This document shows positions 1 through 9,333 of a stretch of 58,907 nucleotides of DNA, piece by piece. The stretch comes from Shewanella hanedai (lineage in GTDB: Bacteria > Pseudomonadota > Gammaproteobacteria > Enterobacterales > Shewanellaceae): the NCBI RefSeq assembly GCF_007197645.1, contig NZ_VKGK01000035.1, positions 1 through 58,907 on the forward strand. Direction: 5' to 3'. The notes under the pieces are model-generated. The model did not search any database and had not been told where the DNA came from. It saw only the letters and a program-made list of their open reading frames with translations. The position numbers were made by a program, and so were the translations under genes. Positions within the stretch are counted from its first letter, which is position 1; every line of letters starts with the position of its first letter.

Positions 1-4
1 AGGC

Positions 5-133
5 AAGGCAACGAGTGAAGAGCATAGTTATTCTACGGTTAAGCTCGTTAACACAGGATCAGAACCGCTAAAACTCGCCTGTAAGGAGTGTTTTTGGCTG
101 CCTATTTCTGCGTTGAATGAACTCACAAGGGAA
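5..133. repeat. Partial direct copy of the element interior
   Basis: This stretch is nearly identical to 191-318. The differences I see are a one-base indel (TAGTTATTC here, TAGTATTC there) and a few substitutions. It runs straight into the terminal inverted repeat at 132-151. It therefore looks like a remnant of a second, tandem copy of the element, cut by the window edge. No coding potential is apparent. Confidence 0.75.
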
Positions 134-404
134 TAATACCAATCAGTATAAAGATTTGATCGCTCAGCGAGAGTTTAGCGGTCCTGAGTCAAGGCAACGA
201 GTGAAGAGCATAGTATTCTACGGTTAAGCTCGTTAACACAGCATCAGAACCGCTAAAACTCGCCTGTAAGGAGTGTTTTTGGCTGCCTACTTCTGCGTTG
301 AATGAACTCATAAGGGAACAACCATTATGTCATCCATTCGCCTTGAATTAGTTTGCCAAAAAACACTCTGAGTAGATCAACTTCTTATACTGATTGGTAT
401 TATT
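132..404. repeat. MITE-like element with 20-bp terminal inverted repeats
   Basis: Positions 132-151 read AATAATACCAATCAGTATAA and positions 385-404 are its exact reverse complement, giving a perfect 20-bp terminal inverted repeat around about 230 bp of non-coding DNA. The element carries no transposase and sits directly after the menE stop codon. The interior at 191-318 is duplicated at 5-133. The same terminal sequence (18 bp) recurs alone at 25072-25089. The structure fits a non-autonomous miniature element; the mobilising transposase is unknown. Confidence 0.65.
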
Positions 405-409
405 CGTAG

Positions 410-1933
410 TTAATCCCCTTTCAATGCTGCTTCAATCACCTGTTTTCTAGACACTTTCAAGCTCACTGATTCGATCTCTGGCCATGGGTAGTAAACTCGT
501 GGGCGTTTAAAGCGGGCAATGTGATCATTTAAAAACTGTTCCAGTATTTTACTCTCTGGTCCTCTTGAAATAAAGCCTTGCTCGGGGTCTGAAAATTTGA
601 TGATTGCAGCGGGTAGGTTGCCAAATTCATTGTTGGCTTGCGGAAACACGATGGCATCTTCTATGTTTGGGTATTGCTTTAGCGCTGCTTCAATCTCTTC
701 AGGCTGCACGTTCTCACCACCACAAATAAACATGTTATCGCTCCGACCTAAGATATGCAGGTTTCCCTGTTTGTCCCAGTAGCCTCTGTCTTTAGTGGCA
801 AACCAGCCTTCATCATCCAAAGGTAGATCATACTGAGGCTGGTTTTCGTGCCAATTGAGATAGCCTAAGAATAGAGTTTCGCCTTTCACATAAATCAGTT
901 CATCGAGTATTTTGACCTCTCTGCCTGAGATCGTTTGTCCACTGTTTCCATCGCCGCTTGCTGACCCAGTGGTGATCTGGGATGACATTTCAGTCATGCC
1001 ATAACTGGTAAAGCTGCTGATCGACAGGGTGTTAAGCTTATCAATCAGATCAAGAGGGATAGCGCCGCCGCCAAGGAGCAAAGATTTGATTCCGTTTAGG
1101 CAAGATGTAGTCTTTTCATCGGGTTCACTATCAAGCAGACGCACTAATTGGGTCGGCACCAAAGACAGGTGAGTAATAGGATCTTGGCCAAGCTGAGCAG
1201 CTAGGCTCATCTCTTTATCTTGCATCACAACAGTTGCCGCTGCTAACGCGCAGCGGTTAAGAATGGCTAATCCCCCAATATGAAATAGCGGCAGTGATAG
1301 TAGCCAGCCATCACCAGCATTAAGTGGAAAAAGGGCGCTGGAGCCTTTCGCGCTAGCGAGATGATTACCAAGACTGTGGACTGCTGCTTTTGGTTTACCG
1401 CTACTGCCTGAAGTTAAAATGATATTCGCGGGAATCGTAGTTGTGTTTTTTGCTGCTGAATTCAGGCTGGTTGCAGTGAAGTCTAATTCGAGTTTGGTTG
1501 TGGATAGCTCTGAACTCAAAAACAATCGTTCAGGTGCTTGGGTTAGCTGAGTTTGATGGCGTGAAAATAACGGGCTGTACTCATTACCTGCCCAGATATA
1601 GTTGAGCCGATGCTGCTTAATTAGCTCTGCAATTTGCTCTATGGGGAATCGAGGTGAGAGTGGACAAAAAAGTATTCCGGTGTCGATACAAGCCCAATAG
1701 AGGATGATCAACTCGACTGAATTATTATCGACACACGCTAATCGATCGCCAACAGATAACCCCTTTTCGCTAAGCTGTTCAGCGAGTGCGATGACTTTTT
1801 GACTGAGGCTTTTATAACTTAGCTCCTGTCTGGTTCCATCTTGGTGCCATATCAGCGCCGGATGTTCAGGAGAATGCACCGCAGCTTGATGCAGTGGAGA
1901 GAGAGCGTGTAACTCAGAGCTGTCTGTGGCCAA
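410..1933 (-). CDS. menE: o-succinylbenzoate--CoA ligase MenE
   Basis: MenE activates o-succinylbenzoate with ATP and CoA, the step before naphthoate ring closure in menaquinone synthesis; it is cytoplasmic. The 507-residue protein has the ANL adenylating-enzyme layout. An AMP-binding loop (LTSGSSGKPK) lies near residue 175, the SYGMTEMSS motif near 310, and the hinge and C-terminal block (DRGYWDKQGNLHILGRSDN) near 385-405. The start is TTG at 1931-1933, 8 bases after the menC stop, with AGGT a few bases upstream; no better start is seen. It is the last gene of menD-menH-menC-menE and is followed directly by the MITE-like repeat. Confidence 0.93.
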   Translation of the reverse strand: MATDSSELHALSPLHQAAVHSPEHPALIWHQDGTRQELSYKSLSQKVIALAEQLSEKGLSVGDRLACVDNNSVELIILYWACIDTGILFCPLSPRFPIEQIAELIKQHRLNYIWAGNEYSPLFSRHQTQLTQAPERLFLSSELSTTKLELDFTATSLNSAAKNTTTIPANIILTSGSSGKPKAAVHSLGNHLASAKGSSALFPLNAGDGWLLSLPLFHIGGLAILNRCALAAATVVMQDKEMSLAAQLGQDPITHLSLVPTQLVRLLDSEPDEKTTSCLNGIKSLLLGGGAIPLDLIDKLNTLSISSFTSYGMTEMSSQITTGSASGDGNSGQTISGREVKILDELIYVKGETLFLGYLNWHENQPQYDLPLDDEGWFATKDRGYWDKQGNLHILGRSDNMFICGGENVQPEEIEAALKQYPNIEDAIVFPQANNEFGNLPAAIIKFSDPEQGFISRGPESKILEQFLNDHIARFKRPRVYYPWPEIESVSLKVSRKQVIEAALKGD

Positions 1934-1941
1934 GTGGTTAC

Positions 1942-2997
1942 CTATCGATACTGGTTTATCAGAGTGAGTGTATCTAAGCCTAGCAGACGAGACTTGCCTG
2001 AAGTGATTAATATGTCGGCACTAAAAGCACTGAGGGTATCAAGCCCTGGGATCTCACCTGGAGTCATCACTTGGTTTAGCTTGGCTAATGCATTTATACC
2101 AAGGCTGGACTCTAAGCTTGAGCTGAGGATAAACCTGACTCCAGCATGCTCAGCGTCAGATTGTAATTGTTGTAGCTTCTCCAAGCTGCCAATGAGCATA
2201 GGTTTAACGACTAAGGCAGTAAGCCCATCTTGCATCTCGAATTGATAGTTAGGATCATTTAAGGATTCATCTAACGCCCAAGGCATCTTGATGGCGTGAT
2301 AAAAGGCCTGATTATCTTGTGGATTGATGCAGGGTTCCTCAATGTATTCTATGGCACTCATCGGCAAACAAGCGGCAAACTCGATGGCTTGCTCGAGGGT
2401 AAAGCCTCTGTTGGCATCTAATCTCAGTTTGAGATCTGGGCGTATGGCTAAGATCTCATGAATAAGCTTTATTTCTTCCTCAAGTGAGGTTTGCGCCACT
2501 TTCACTTTAATCGAATGAATGGTTATTGCTAATGACCGCACTCGCGCGTGAAGTACGCTTACTAGTTCATCTTGAGCACGATAGATAAGCGGCACAGACC
2601 TCATCGTTTGCAAAGAGATTTGATGACCGATTAATTGCCCTTTGAATTGTGCGTGGAGTAAACTTAAGCCAAACGCGAGGGAGGGCAGTTGCGTCTTGTC
2701 ACAGAGATCGAGCAAGCTATCTATTGACTGGCCAATAAGTTGCGCTGCACTCAACTTTATCTCGTTAATCACCTGCTCGATACTCTCAAGACTAAAACCA
2801 GTAATAGGATTGCCGTCGATATCAAGACCTGAAAGAGGAGATATTTCTACTTGTTCGATATGCGATGTCATAGCCTCATCTAAAACTTCAACATTAAGGA
2901 TTAGGCCTTTGCGGACATCAATGCGTTGCTTACCTACTGGCAGGTGTTTATCTAATGGCTGTAGGTATTGATAGAGTTCGATGGCATTGATCTTCAA
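1942..2997 (-). CDS. menC: o-succinylbenzoate synthase MenC
   Basis: MenC dehydrates SHCHC to o-succinylbenzoate. It belongs to the enolase superfamily. The sequence shows the expected catalytic elements in order: the KxK lysine (IKVKV, about residue 165), the metal ligands in LRLDANRGF, YIEEPC and LALDES, and the second lysine in LVVKPMLIG. At 351 residues it is of normal family length. The TTG start (2995-2997) overlaps the menH stop TGA (2994-2996), a four-base TTGA overlap that suggests translational coupling. Confidence 0.94.
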   Translation of the reverse strand: MKINAIELYQYLQPLDKHLPVGKQRIDVRKGLILNVEVLDEAMTSHIEQVEISPLSGLDIDGNPITGFSLESIEQVINEIKLSAAQLIGQSIDSLLDLCDKTQLPSLAFGLSLLHAQFKGQLIGHQISLQTMRSVPLIYRAQDELVSVLHARVRSLAITIHSIKVKVAQTSLEEEIKLIHEILAIRPDLKLRLDANRGFTLEQAIEFAACLPMSAIEYIEEPCINPQDNQAFYHAIKMPWALDESLNDPNYQFEMQDGLTALVVKPMLIGSLEKLQQLQSDAEHAGVRFILSSSLESSLGINALAKLNQVMTPGEIPGLDTLSAFSADILITSGKSRLLGLDTLTLINQYR

Positions 2998-3776
2998 AGT
3001 TTATCCTCGATAAGTAGTTGGATTAGTTTACGGCTGTAATCGATAGGTGCAGCCAGATGAACGTTGTGGCCCGCGTGCTCCACCGCGTGCACATTAATGG
3101 GCGCAACTTGCTGCCAACGTGTGGCTAAGGCTAGAAACTTGCTGTCATGACGGCCGACAATATAGTGGCAAGTGATCTTGATAAGGTTAGGCAGATCCCA
3201 AAGGTTAGTTTGCTGAGCCAATGAACTCGCCAGATAAATACTCAACAGGCCTGCTTTGCTGTTATGGCTTCGTTTGTTGATTAATTGCTGACGATCCTCA
3301 AAAGATAGTTCGGCAAATACGCCTTGTTGATACCACAGTGAGAGAAATTCATCGATAGGTAAGCTAGTCAGTTTATGGCTCCAATCGAGATCACTTTTTC
3401 CCCTCAACAGTTTCTCTTCAGCACTGTCTAAGCCGGGATGACATGACTCGACGCATAAACTCAGAAGCTTATCCGCATGATCGCGAGCCAAGTGCAACGC
3501 GATACGTCCACCAAGTGAATAGCCTAGCAGGTGATATTTTTCTATGGCAAGGGCATCTATAGCGGTTTGAATATGCCCGGCTATCTGATCAAAACCTGGC
3601 GTCGCCAGAGTCAAGGTTGGACTTTGGCCGTGACCAGGCAGATCGACACACACACAGTAAAAATGCTCAGTTAAGTGCACGACTATACTTTGCCAGTCTG
3701 CTTGGTTACCCAGAAAGCCATGCAGCATGACCAATGCGGGTTTCGCCTTATCTCCGTAACATGACAGCGCCAGCAT
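2994..3776 (-). CDS. menH: SHCHC synthase MenH (alpha/beta hydrolase)
   Basis: MenH eliminates pyruvate from SEPHCHC to give SHCHC in menaquinone synthesis. The 260-residue alpha/beta-hydrolase fold protein has the oxyanion segment MLHGFLGNQADW near the N terminus, the nucleophile elbow GYSLGGR (about residue 105) and a C-terminal catalytic histidine in HAGHNVHLAAP. Its ATG overlaps the menD stop by one base (TAATG, 3774-3778). A generic hydrolase is the alternative, but the gene order between menD and menC makes MenH secure. Confidence 0.93.
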   Translation of the reverse strand: MLALSCYGDKAKPALVMLHGFLGNQADWQSIVVHLTEHFYCVCVDLPGHGQSPTLTLATPGFDQIAGHIQTAIDALAIEKYHLLGYSLGGRIALHLARDHADKLLSLCVESCHPGLDSAEEKLLRGKSDLDWSHKLTSLPIDEFLSLWYQQGVFAELSFEDRQQLINKRSHNSKAGLLSIYLASSLAQQTNLWDLPNLIKITCHYIVGRHDSKFLALATRWQQVAPINVHAVEHAGHNVHLAAPIDYSRKLIQLLIEDKL

Positions 3777-5485
3777 TAGCTTTGCTTTATCCAGCTGGCG
3801 ATGCGGGCTATTTGATCGCTGGCTTGGGTTTGCCCAACGATGACTTCGATAACGGAAGCGCCATGGTATTCAATGGCATCTTGATAGGCATCGTTGAAGC
3901 CTTCTAAATCCTCTACCCGATTGTATGGGATGCCAAACATGGCGGCGCCGTAACCGAACTCAAGTCCATGGGCGAGGCGATAGTAATCGTTTCTGAGTTT
4001 CTCATCGGGCACAGGCAACAGATTAAAGATGTTGCCGCCATCATTGTTCAAAATGACGATCACCAATGGGCTACTGCTGGTTCTGGCGATCGCCAGAGAG
4101 TTGAGATCGTGCAGTTGAGAGATATCACCGATAAGCAAGGTTGTCGGTACCGCTTGATGTTTCGCTATGCCGCATGCGGTAGCAAGCAGTCCATCGATGC
4201 CGGATGCGCCACGGTTGGTAAAAATCGAACCATGCTCTGTGGTGAGGGGGGCAAACATGTCGTATAGGCGAACGGGTAAACTGTTGCCAATAAACAACTG
4301 TTGCTGCTTGTTCTGCGACTTTGCGATGGCGCGTACCACCATAGCTTCACCAAACTCGGCATTATCTATCTGCTGTTCAAATAGTTTTTCGAGCTCGTCA
4401 TTGAGCAAGGTAAGTTGTAGTGCCCAGTTTGCATCAGATGAGCGCGGCCATGAGAGTGAAGTGATGGCTTCGACATCGGCATGCCATATCTGCTTGGCGC
4501 TGTGGCTGGGATCTAACCTCATCTGCTCAGGTAATACCTGCCAATAGCTCTTCCATTTGTTGTCAGCAAGATAATCTATCAGACGTTTTGAGAGTATACG
4601 TCCACCTATCACAAGCACACGATCGGCGTGCATCAATAGGGCTTTAGCCTTGGGTTGGTGTAAAAGTTGGTCGATATTACCAATCACACCGGTGTGCTGT
4701 CTGAGCTGGGATTGTGCATCGGTGAGTAGCGGCCAACCCAGCTTTTGCGACAGTGCGATTAATGCTTCAGGATCTTGCTGCGGTGAGAGAGTCCCTGCGA
4801 TGATCACCCCTTTTCCGTGCACAAAGCGCATCATGGCGTCTTGGCTTGGCAGGCTGCTAAGGTTTGATTTTCCGTACTGATTATAGGGAAAGTTTGTGTG
4901 CTGCCAATTGCCTAAGGTACTCAAATATTGAGTAAAGTCAGCACTCATGGTGGATGGGTATAAGGGTTCTCTGTACATGCAGTTAATGTGTACAGGTTGA
5001 CTTTGATTACTGACAGCTTCATCCAGCAAACTTAACAGCGCCTCAGGGCGTATGGACAAATCCGGTGTCGGCAGGTTTAGTTGCTTGGCATATTGAGCAA
5101 AAATAGCTGGCTGAATAATGGCTTGATTTGCGCCGCAATCAATAAGCTCTGGAGGACGGTCGCCGGACAATACAATCAGAGGAACGCGGGTCAACCAAGC
5201 TTCAATCACTGCTGGATAGAGGTTGGCAACCGCGGTGCCGGAAGTCGTAATAATGGCCACTGGTGCTTGGCTGGCTTTGGCTAAGCCAAGTGCCATAAAC
5301 CCGAGTCCACGCTCATCAAAGTGCAAATGTTGCTTTAATTTAGTTTGCTTCGCGGCGGCTAAGGTCAGTGGTGTCGAGCGAGAGCCCGGCGCCATGCATA
5401 CATGTTGGACACCTAAGCGAGAGAGTTCTTCTAAAATAAGCGTGCCCCATAATAGGTTCAGCTCAGCAGTCTTGTTGATTTGCAT
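3776..5485 (-). CDS. menD: SEPHCHC synthase MenD (ThDP-dependent)
   Basis: MenD joins isochorismate and 2-oxoglutarate, the first committed step of menaquinone synthesis. The protein has an N-terminal ThDP pyrimidine-binding part (APGSRSTPLTLAA with the family glutamate nearby), a central domain, and a C-terminal ThDP/Mg2+ region (LLIGDISQLHDLNSL, then VILNNDGGNIF). The reading frame can be extended to a TTG at 5506. I prefer the ATG at 5485 because related MenD proteins begin near this point and AGGG lies nine bases upstream. It is the first gene of the operon, facing the long gap before dmsE. Confidence 0.93.
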   Translation of the reverse strand: MQINKTAELNLLWGTLILEELSRLGVQHVCMAPGSRSTPLTLAAAKQTKLKQHLHFDERGLGFMALGLAKASQAPVAIITTSGTAVANLYPAVIEAWLTRVPLIVLSGDRPPELIDCGANQAIIQPAIFAQYAKQLNLPTPDLSIRPEALLSLLDEAVSNQSQPVHINCMYREPLYPSTMSADFTQYLSTLGNWQHTNFPYNQYGKSNLSSLPSQDAMMRFVHGKGVIIAGTLSPQQDPEALIALSQKLGWPLLTDAQSQLRQHTGVIGNIDQLLHQPKAKALLMHADRVLVIGGRILSKRLIDYLADNKWKSYWQVLPEQMRLDPSHSAKQIWHADVEAITSLSWPRSSDANWALQLTLLNDELEKLFEQQIDNAEFGEAMVVRAIAKSQNKQQQLFIGNSLPVRLYDMFAPLTTEHGSIFTNRGASGIDGLLATACGIAKHQAVPTTLLIGDISQLHDLNSLAIARTSSSPLVIVILNNDGGNIFNLLPVPDEKLRNDYYRLAHGLEFGYGAAMFGIPYNRVEDLEGFNDAYQDAIEYHGASVIEVIVGQTQASDQIARIASWIKQS

Positions 5486-6328
5486 GGATAGGTACCCTAG
5501 ATTCAATCTCTATATTGTACCCCTATTGAGTTTAAAGGAAAATTGTTTAACCCTGATAGCTACTCGTGCCGTGACAAAGCCTAACGGGTGTCATTTTTAG
5601 AGTTAGATTTAACTTTAAGAATCTTGGCTTAACCTTACTGACAGGCATTAATCACAGTCTTATTTCATCGAAGTGTCAGCTTCATTTGATCTGAACTGTT
5701 GATAAGCTGTTTCCCCTTGATGATTAAATTAACAACTCACACAAAGTAAAGAGATAAACGGAATACACTGATTATATATTTATAGGTATTGATATAAATT
5801 GCAGTCATTAAATTAGTAGTCACTTAAATAATGCGAATATTTGAAAATTTAGATGTACGTCAACAAGCGTAAAATAAATAGCTGATCATTATCTAATTAA
5901 TTACTGAAAGTGATGAGTTAACTGTGTAACTCAGTGTTTATTCGTTTGTGACTGATTTAGAAATTATTTTTTATTAATTTGATCTCCATCATTGGCATCC
6001 ACTTAAGTAGCGATTGTTAATTTAACATATTGATGCGTATGCATTAACATTCATTCAGCGTCAACCTATCTTCTTTTTATTTATAACCATTTATTTCATG
6101 TGGTTATATGCGTGAGCGTCAAAATCTAAATAATACTCATTCTTAATCTGCTTATGTGTTACCTCACACTTTTTGTATATTCATTGAGCCTATCTCAAAT
6201 TTGTTTTTACTTAGTTTAACAATCAAGAATATGAACCTGATTACATTAAAATATTGGCATCTTAACTGGTTAACTGCTTATTCGAATTGGTGAGTTAACT
6301 GTTGTGTTAATTATGTAAGGCTCGATTA
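5486..6328. other. AT-rich divergent regulatory gap between menD and dmsE
   Basis: About 840 bases contain no convincing gene. The region is AT-rich and must hold the promoters of the men operon (leftward) and the dms operon (rightward). The visible regulatory candidates are an Fnr/EtrA-like site at 5979-5992, the inverted repeat GAGTTA-ACTGTG-TAACTC at 5915-5932, and several GTTAACTG words near 6259-6305 that could be ArcA-type direct repeats. The last two are weak. Confidence 0.6.
5979..5992 (+). promoter_or_regulatory. Candidate Fnr/EtrA binding site
   Basis: TTGATCTCCATCAT matches the Fnr consensus TTGAT-N4-ATCAA at 9 of 10 defined positions. It lies about 340 bases before the first gene of the DMSO respiration operon. 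Anaerobic control of that operon is expected from the family, so the site is plausible, but AT-rich DNA yields such matches by chance. Confidence 0.4.
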
Positions 6329-7279
6329 ATGATTTGTCGTATTTTTAATAAGGTATTAATAGGGATTGCCGCACTTGCGTGTATATCTCTAAGTGTGAAC
6401 GCCACGCCTTGGGATAAGCTCACCGGTGATCAGCTTGAACAGCAACTCACCGAAAAATTCACTCAGGGGCAATATTCTCCTAAAGGAGCGGATTCATGCC
6501 TTATGTGTCATCGCAAAAATGAAGCGGTAATGGCTATTTTTGATGGCGCGCACGGTGCGATGAATAACAAGCAATCGCCAATGGCTGGTCTGCAGTGTGA
6601 AGCGTGTCATGGGCCTCTCGGTAAGCACAACAAGGGTGGCAAAGAGCCGATGATTGCCTTTGGTGATGACAGCAAGCTTTCTGCATCGGCGCAAAACAGT
6701 GTCTGCCAAGGTTGTCATAACGATCCTAAGCAGATGGCATGGCATACCAGTACCCATAACCTCGAAGAGATAGCCTGCGCTGATTGTCATAACGTGCACA
6801 GCGCCAAAGATCCTGCTCTGGATCAGTTGATGGTTAACGACACCTGCACCTCTTGTCATCTCAAAGAAAAAGCCGACATGAATAAGCGTTCATCGCATCC
6901 TTTAAAGTGGGATCAAATGACCTGTGTCGATTGCCATTCGCCACATGGTTCTATGAATGAAAGCGCCCTCAATAAGCCGACGATTAATGATACTTGCTAC
7001 AGCTGTCACGCCGAAAAGCGTGGCCCACTACTGTGGGAGCATGCGCCAGTAACTGAAAACTGTGTGACCTGTCATAACCCCCACGGCAGTGTGAATGAAG
7101 ACATGCTAAACAGCCGTGCACCTCAACTTTGTCAGCAGTGTCATGCTCCAGATGGCCACGCAAGTCGAGTCGTACAAGAGCCGGGAGTCGATGCGTTTGG
7201 TGGGGGTAAGAGTTGCCTCAATTGCCATAACAAGATCCACGGTTCTAACCACCCTTCTGGCAGCCTGTTTCAGAGATAA
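6329..7279 (+). CDS. dmsE: Periplasmic decaheme cytochrome c, DmsE/MtrA type
   Basis: The 316-residue protein has a Sec signal peptide ending near residue 25 and exactly ten CXXCH haem motifs (CLMCH, CEACH, CQGCH, CADCH, CTSCH, CVDCH, CYSCH, CVTCH, CQQCH, CLNCH). This is the MtrA/DmsE family, which threads through an MtrB-type barrel and conducts electrons across the outer membrane. It is the first gene of a six-gene operon and is followed 14 bases later by the barrel gene. In Shewanella the same order (E-F-A-B-G-H) serves extracellular DMSO reduction. TAAGG lies eight bases before the ATG. Confidence 0.93.
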   Translation: MICRIFNKVLIGIAALACISLSVNATPWDKLTGDQLEQQLTEKFTQGQYSPKGADSCLMCHRKNEAVMAIFDGAHGAMNNKQSPMAGLQCEACHGPLGKHNKGGKEPMIAFGDDSKLSASAQNSVCQGCHNDPKQMAWHTSTHNLEEIACADCHNVHSAKDPALDQLMVNDTCTSCHLKEKADMNKRSSHPLKWDQMTCVDCHSPHGSMNESALNKPTINDTCYSCHAEKRGPLLWEHAPVTENCVTCHNPHGSVNEDMLNSRAPQLCQQCHAPDGHASRVVQEPGVDAFGGGKSCLNCHNKIHGSNHPSGSLFQR

Positions 7280-7293
7280 TTGGAGCGTAAATT

Positions 7294-9300
7294 ATGACGT
7301 TTAAATTGAATATCATCACCGTATCTCTGTTAGCCATGTCTGGCTCGGTTGTTGCGGCTAATTTTGGTGTGGGCAATGCCAATACTGAATCCGTCAATAT
7401 GGACAAATATCAGTGCAAACGCTGCGTATCGGCTACGGGGTACACAGGCAGTGTCACGTTACTTACTGGCTATAACAGTCCTGAAGATGCTCATGCTGGT
7501 AATGCATTATCTTCCGATGAAGAGGGTGTAATTGCCGCCATCAGTGGTGATGTGCGTTATCTCAATGACACGGGTTATAAAGCGAGTATGCAGGCCCACC
7601 AACTGGGAATGGATAACGGATTTGCCAACATCAAGGTGGGTAAATCTGGCTTGTATGAACTGGAATTGGATTATCAGGCGATCAAAACCTTCGAAGCGGG
7701 TGATGTACGCAGCCAGCTGTGGCAAAACGACGGCATGTTAACCCCAAGCGTGTATCCAAATCAGTTTGATTTAGCCCTGCAACGTGAAAACTCAGCCATC
7801 GGTTTTAGCTTTGGTGAAGGGGTTTATAACACCTTTGTTCGTTTTAGCCAGGAGGAGAAAACCGGTCACCAGTCAGCGAGTTTTGTTGCGCCAAGTCCAA
7901 CCAATTTTGGCTTACCTGTGGACTCGACCACTAAGCAACTTGATGCTGGCGCTTCATTAGCAGGTGATAATTGGCTCACTGAACTGAACTATTTTGGCAG
8001 CTACTACAGCAATAATATTGATGACCTTAGCCTGCCTTACATGAATGATGTTTATTCGGCAGCCCCAGATAATCAAGCACATCAACTTTCTATATCAGGT
8101 CAGTATCAGCTTGATCGCACTGTCATGTCAGGCCGTTTGGTCACGGGACGGATGATTCAAGATGATTCACTGATCCAAGTGAGTGGTAACCCACTGCAGA
8201 GCTGGGATGGTCAGATCGATACGTTCGATGGCCGTTTTGCCGTGACGTCGATGTTGAATAACCGTTTGCGTGTCGGTGCCAGTGTCGATCATTCAAAGCG
8301 AGATAATAAAAGCTCAAGTTGGGAGTTCACCCAGTACAGCTACAACAGTTTAAGTGGCGCCTTTAAGCAAAATGTCCCTCAGGATATTGAGCGTAGCACC
8401 TATAAGCTAAATGCCAGTTATCGACTCGCAAGCGGCTACCGGGTTCAAGCAGGCTTTGACAGAAAAGAGATCGATCGCAGCTACAGTGAGCGCGAGCAAA
8501 CCGATGAGAATAATTTGTGGGCGAAGCTAAATATCAGCGCCTTGGATAACGTTAATATCAATGTTAAAGCGAGTCACGGCGTGCGTGGTGGCAGTGAGTA
8601 TGAAGTCAATGAACTGACGTCATCTGAAGACAATGCCTTGATGCGTAAGTACTACCTTGCGGATCGTACCCGTAACGCGGTTGAGCTTAAGCTTAATCAC
8701 TCGCTGCTGTCGTGGGTGAGTATTGATCTGACAGGGCGTTATGCCATCGATGATTATAACGCTACGACTATCGGGTTAACTGAGTCGCAAGACTATGGTT
8801 ACGACCTCAATATCAGTGTGCAGCTGAGCAAAGATATATCGGCTTATGGTTTTGCTGGTCAGCAATGGATCGACTCTACACAAGCAGGCAGCCAAAGCTT
8901 TAGTTCTCCAGATTGGCAAGCGAATATTCAAGATGAGTTTATCAACTTAGGCACGGGTATTAGCTACAGCGGCTTGATGGAAGACAAGCTGACATTAGGC
9001 GGCGACTACCTGTTCAGTAACTCTATTAGTGATACCTACCTCGACGGTAGTGCGGTGACAAACAGCGCACTGCAATACGGTGATTACTTCGCCTATAACC
9101 ATAGCGTGAATATGTATGCCAATTATGCCTTGAGTCCAAAGATGGCCTTGAAGCTGAGTTACCAATACGAACGTTATTACGATACAGATGGCGCCCAAAT
9201 GGGCATCAATACTGTGCCAGGGCTAACCACTTTGGGTGAGCTTAATCATGACTATAACGCGCACCAAGTGATGTTGTCGTTTAGCTATTTGTTGCGCTAA
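7294..9300 (+). CDS. dmsF: MtrB/PioB-family outer-membrane barrel DmsF
   Basis: A 668-residue protein with a signal peptide (cleavage near residue 21) and the N-terminal CXXC motif (C41-K-R-C44) characteristic of MtrB-family porins. The rest has the alternating polar/aromatic pattern of a long beta-barrel. In the family the barrel sheathes the decaheme cytochrome in the outer membrane, so electrons reach a surface-exposed terminal reductase. It lies between dmsE and dmsA with short gaps, so co-transcription and one complex with DmsE and DmsAB are expected. Confidence 0.92.
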   Translation: MTFKLNIITVSLLAMSGSVVAANFGVGNANTESVNMDKYQCKRCVSATGYTGSVTLLTGYNSPEDAHAGNALSSDEEGVIAAISGDVRYLNDTGYKASMQAHQLGMDNGFANIKVGKSGLYELELDYQAIKTFEAGDVRSQLWQNDGMLTPSVYPNQFDLALQRENSAIGFSFGEGVYNTFVRFSQEEKTGHQSASFVAPSPTNFGLPVDSTTKQLDAGASLAGDNWLTELNYFGSYYSNNIDDLSLPYMNDVYSAAPDNQAHQLSISGQYQLDRTVMSGRLVTGRMIQDDSLIQVSGNPLQSWDGQIDTFDGRFAVTSMLNNRLRVGASVDHSKRDNKSSSWEFTQYSYNSLSGAFKQNVPQDIERSTYKLNASYRLASGYRVQAGFDRKEIDRSYSEREQTDENNLWAKLNISALDNVNINVKASHGVRGGSEYEVNELTSSEDNALMRKYYLADRTRNAVELKLNHSLLSWVSIDLTGRYAIDDYNATTIGLTESQDYGYDLNISVQLSKDISAYGFAGQQWIDSTQAGSQSFSSPDWQANIQDEFINLGTGISYSGLMEDKLTLGGDYLFSNSISDTYLDGSAVTNSALQYGDYFAYNHSVNMYANYALSPKMALKLSYQYERYYDTDGAQMGINTVPGLTTLGELNHDYNAHQVMLSFSYLLR

Positions 9301-9333
9301 GGCGCAGTGCGGAAATCGCAAGAGGATATATTG

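Noticed and set aside
4167..4547. Plus-strand open frames within menD
   Set aside because: menD is unmistakable on the minus strand; these frames have no conserved features.
5915..6305. GTTAACTG repeats as ArcA boxes
   Set aside because: Suggestive direct repeats, but the DNA is AT-rich and the spacing does not consistently match the ArcA pattern.
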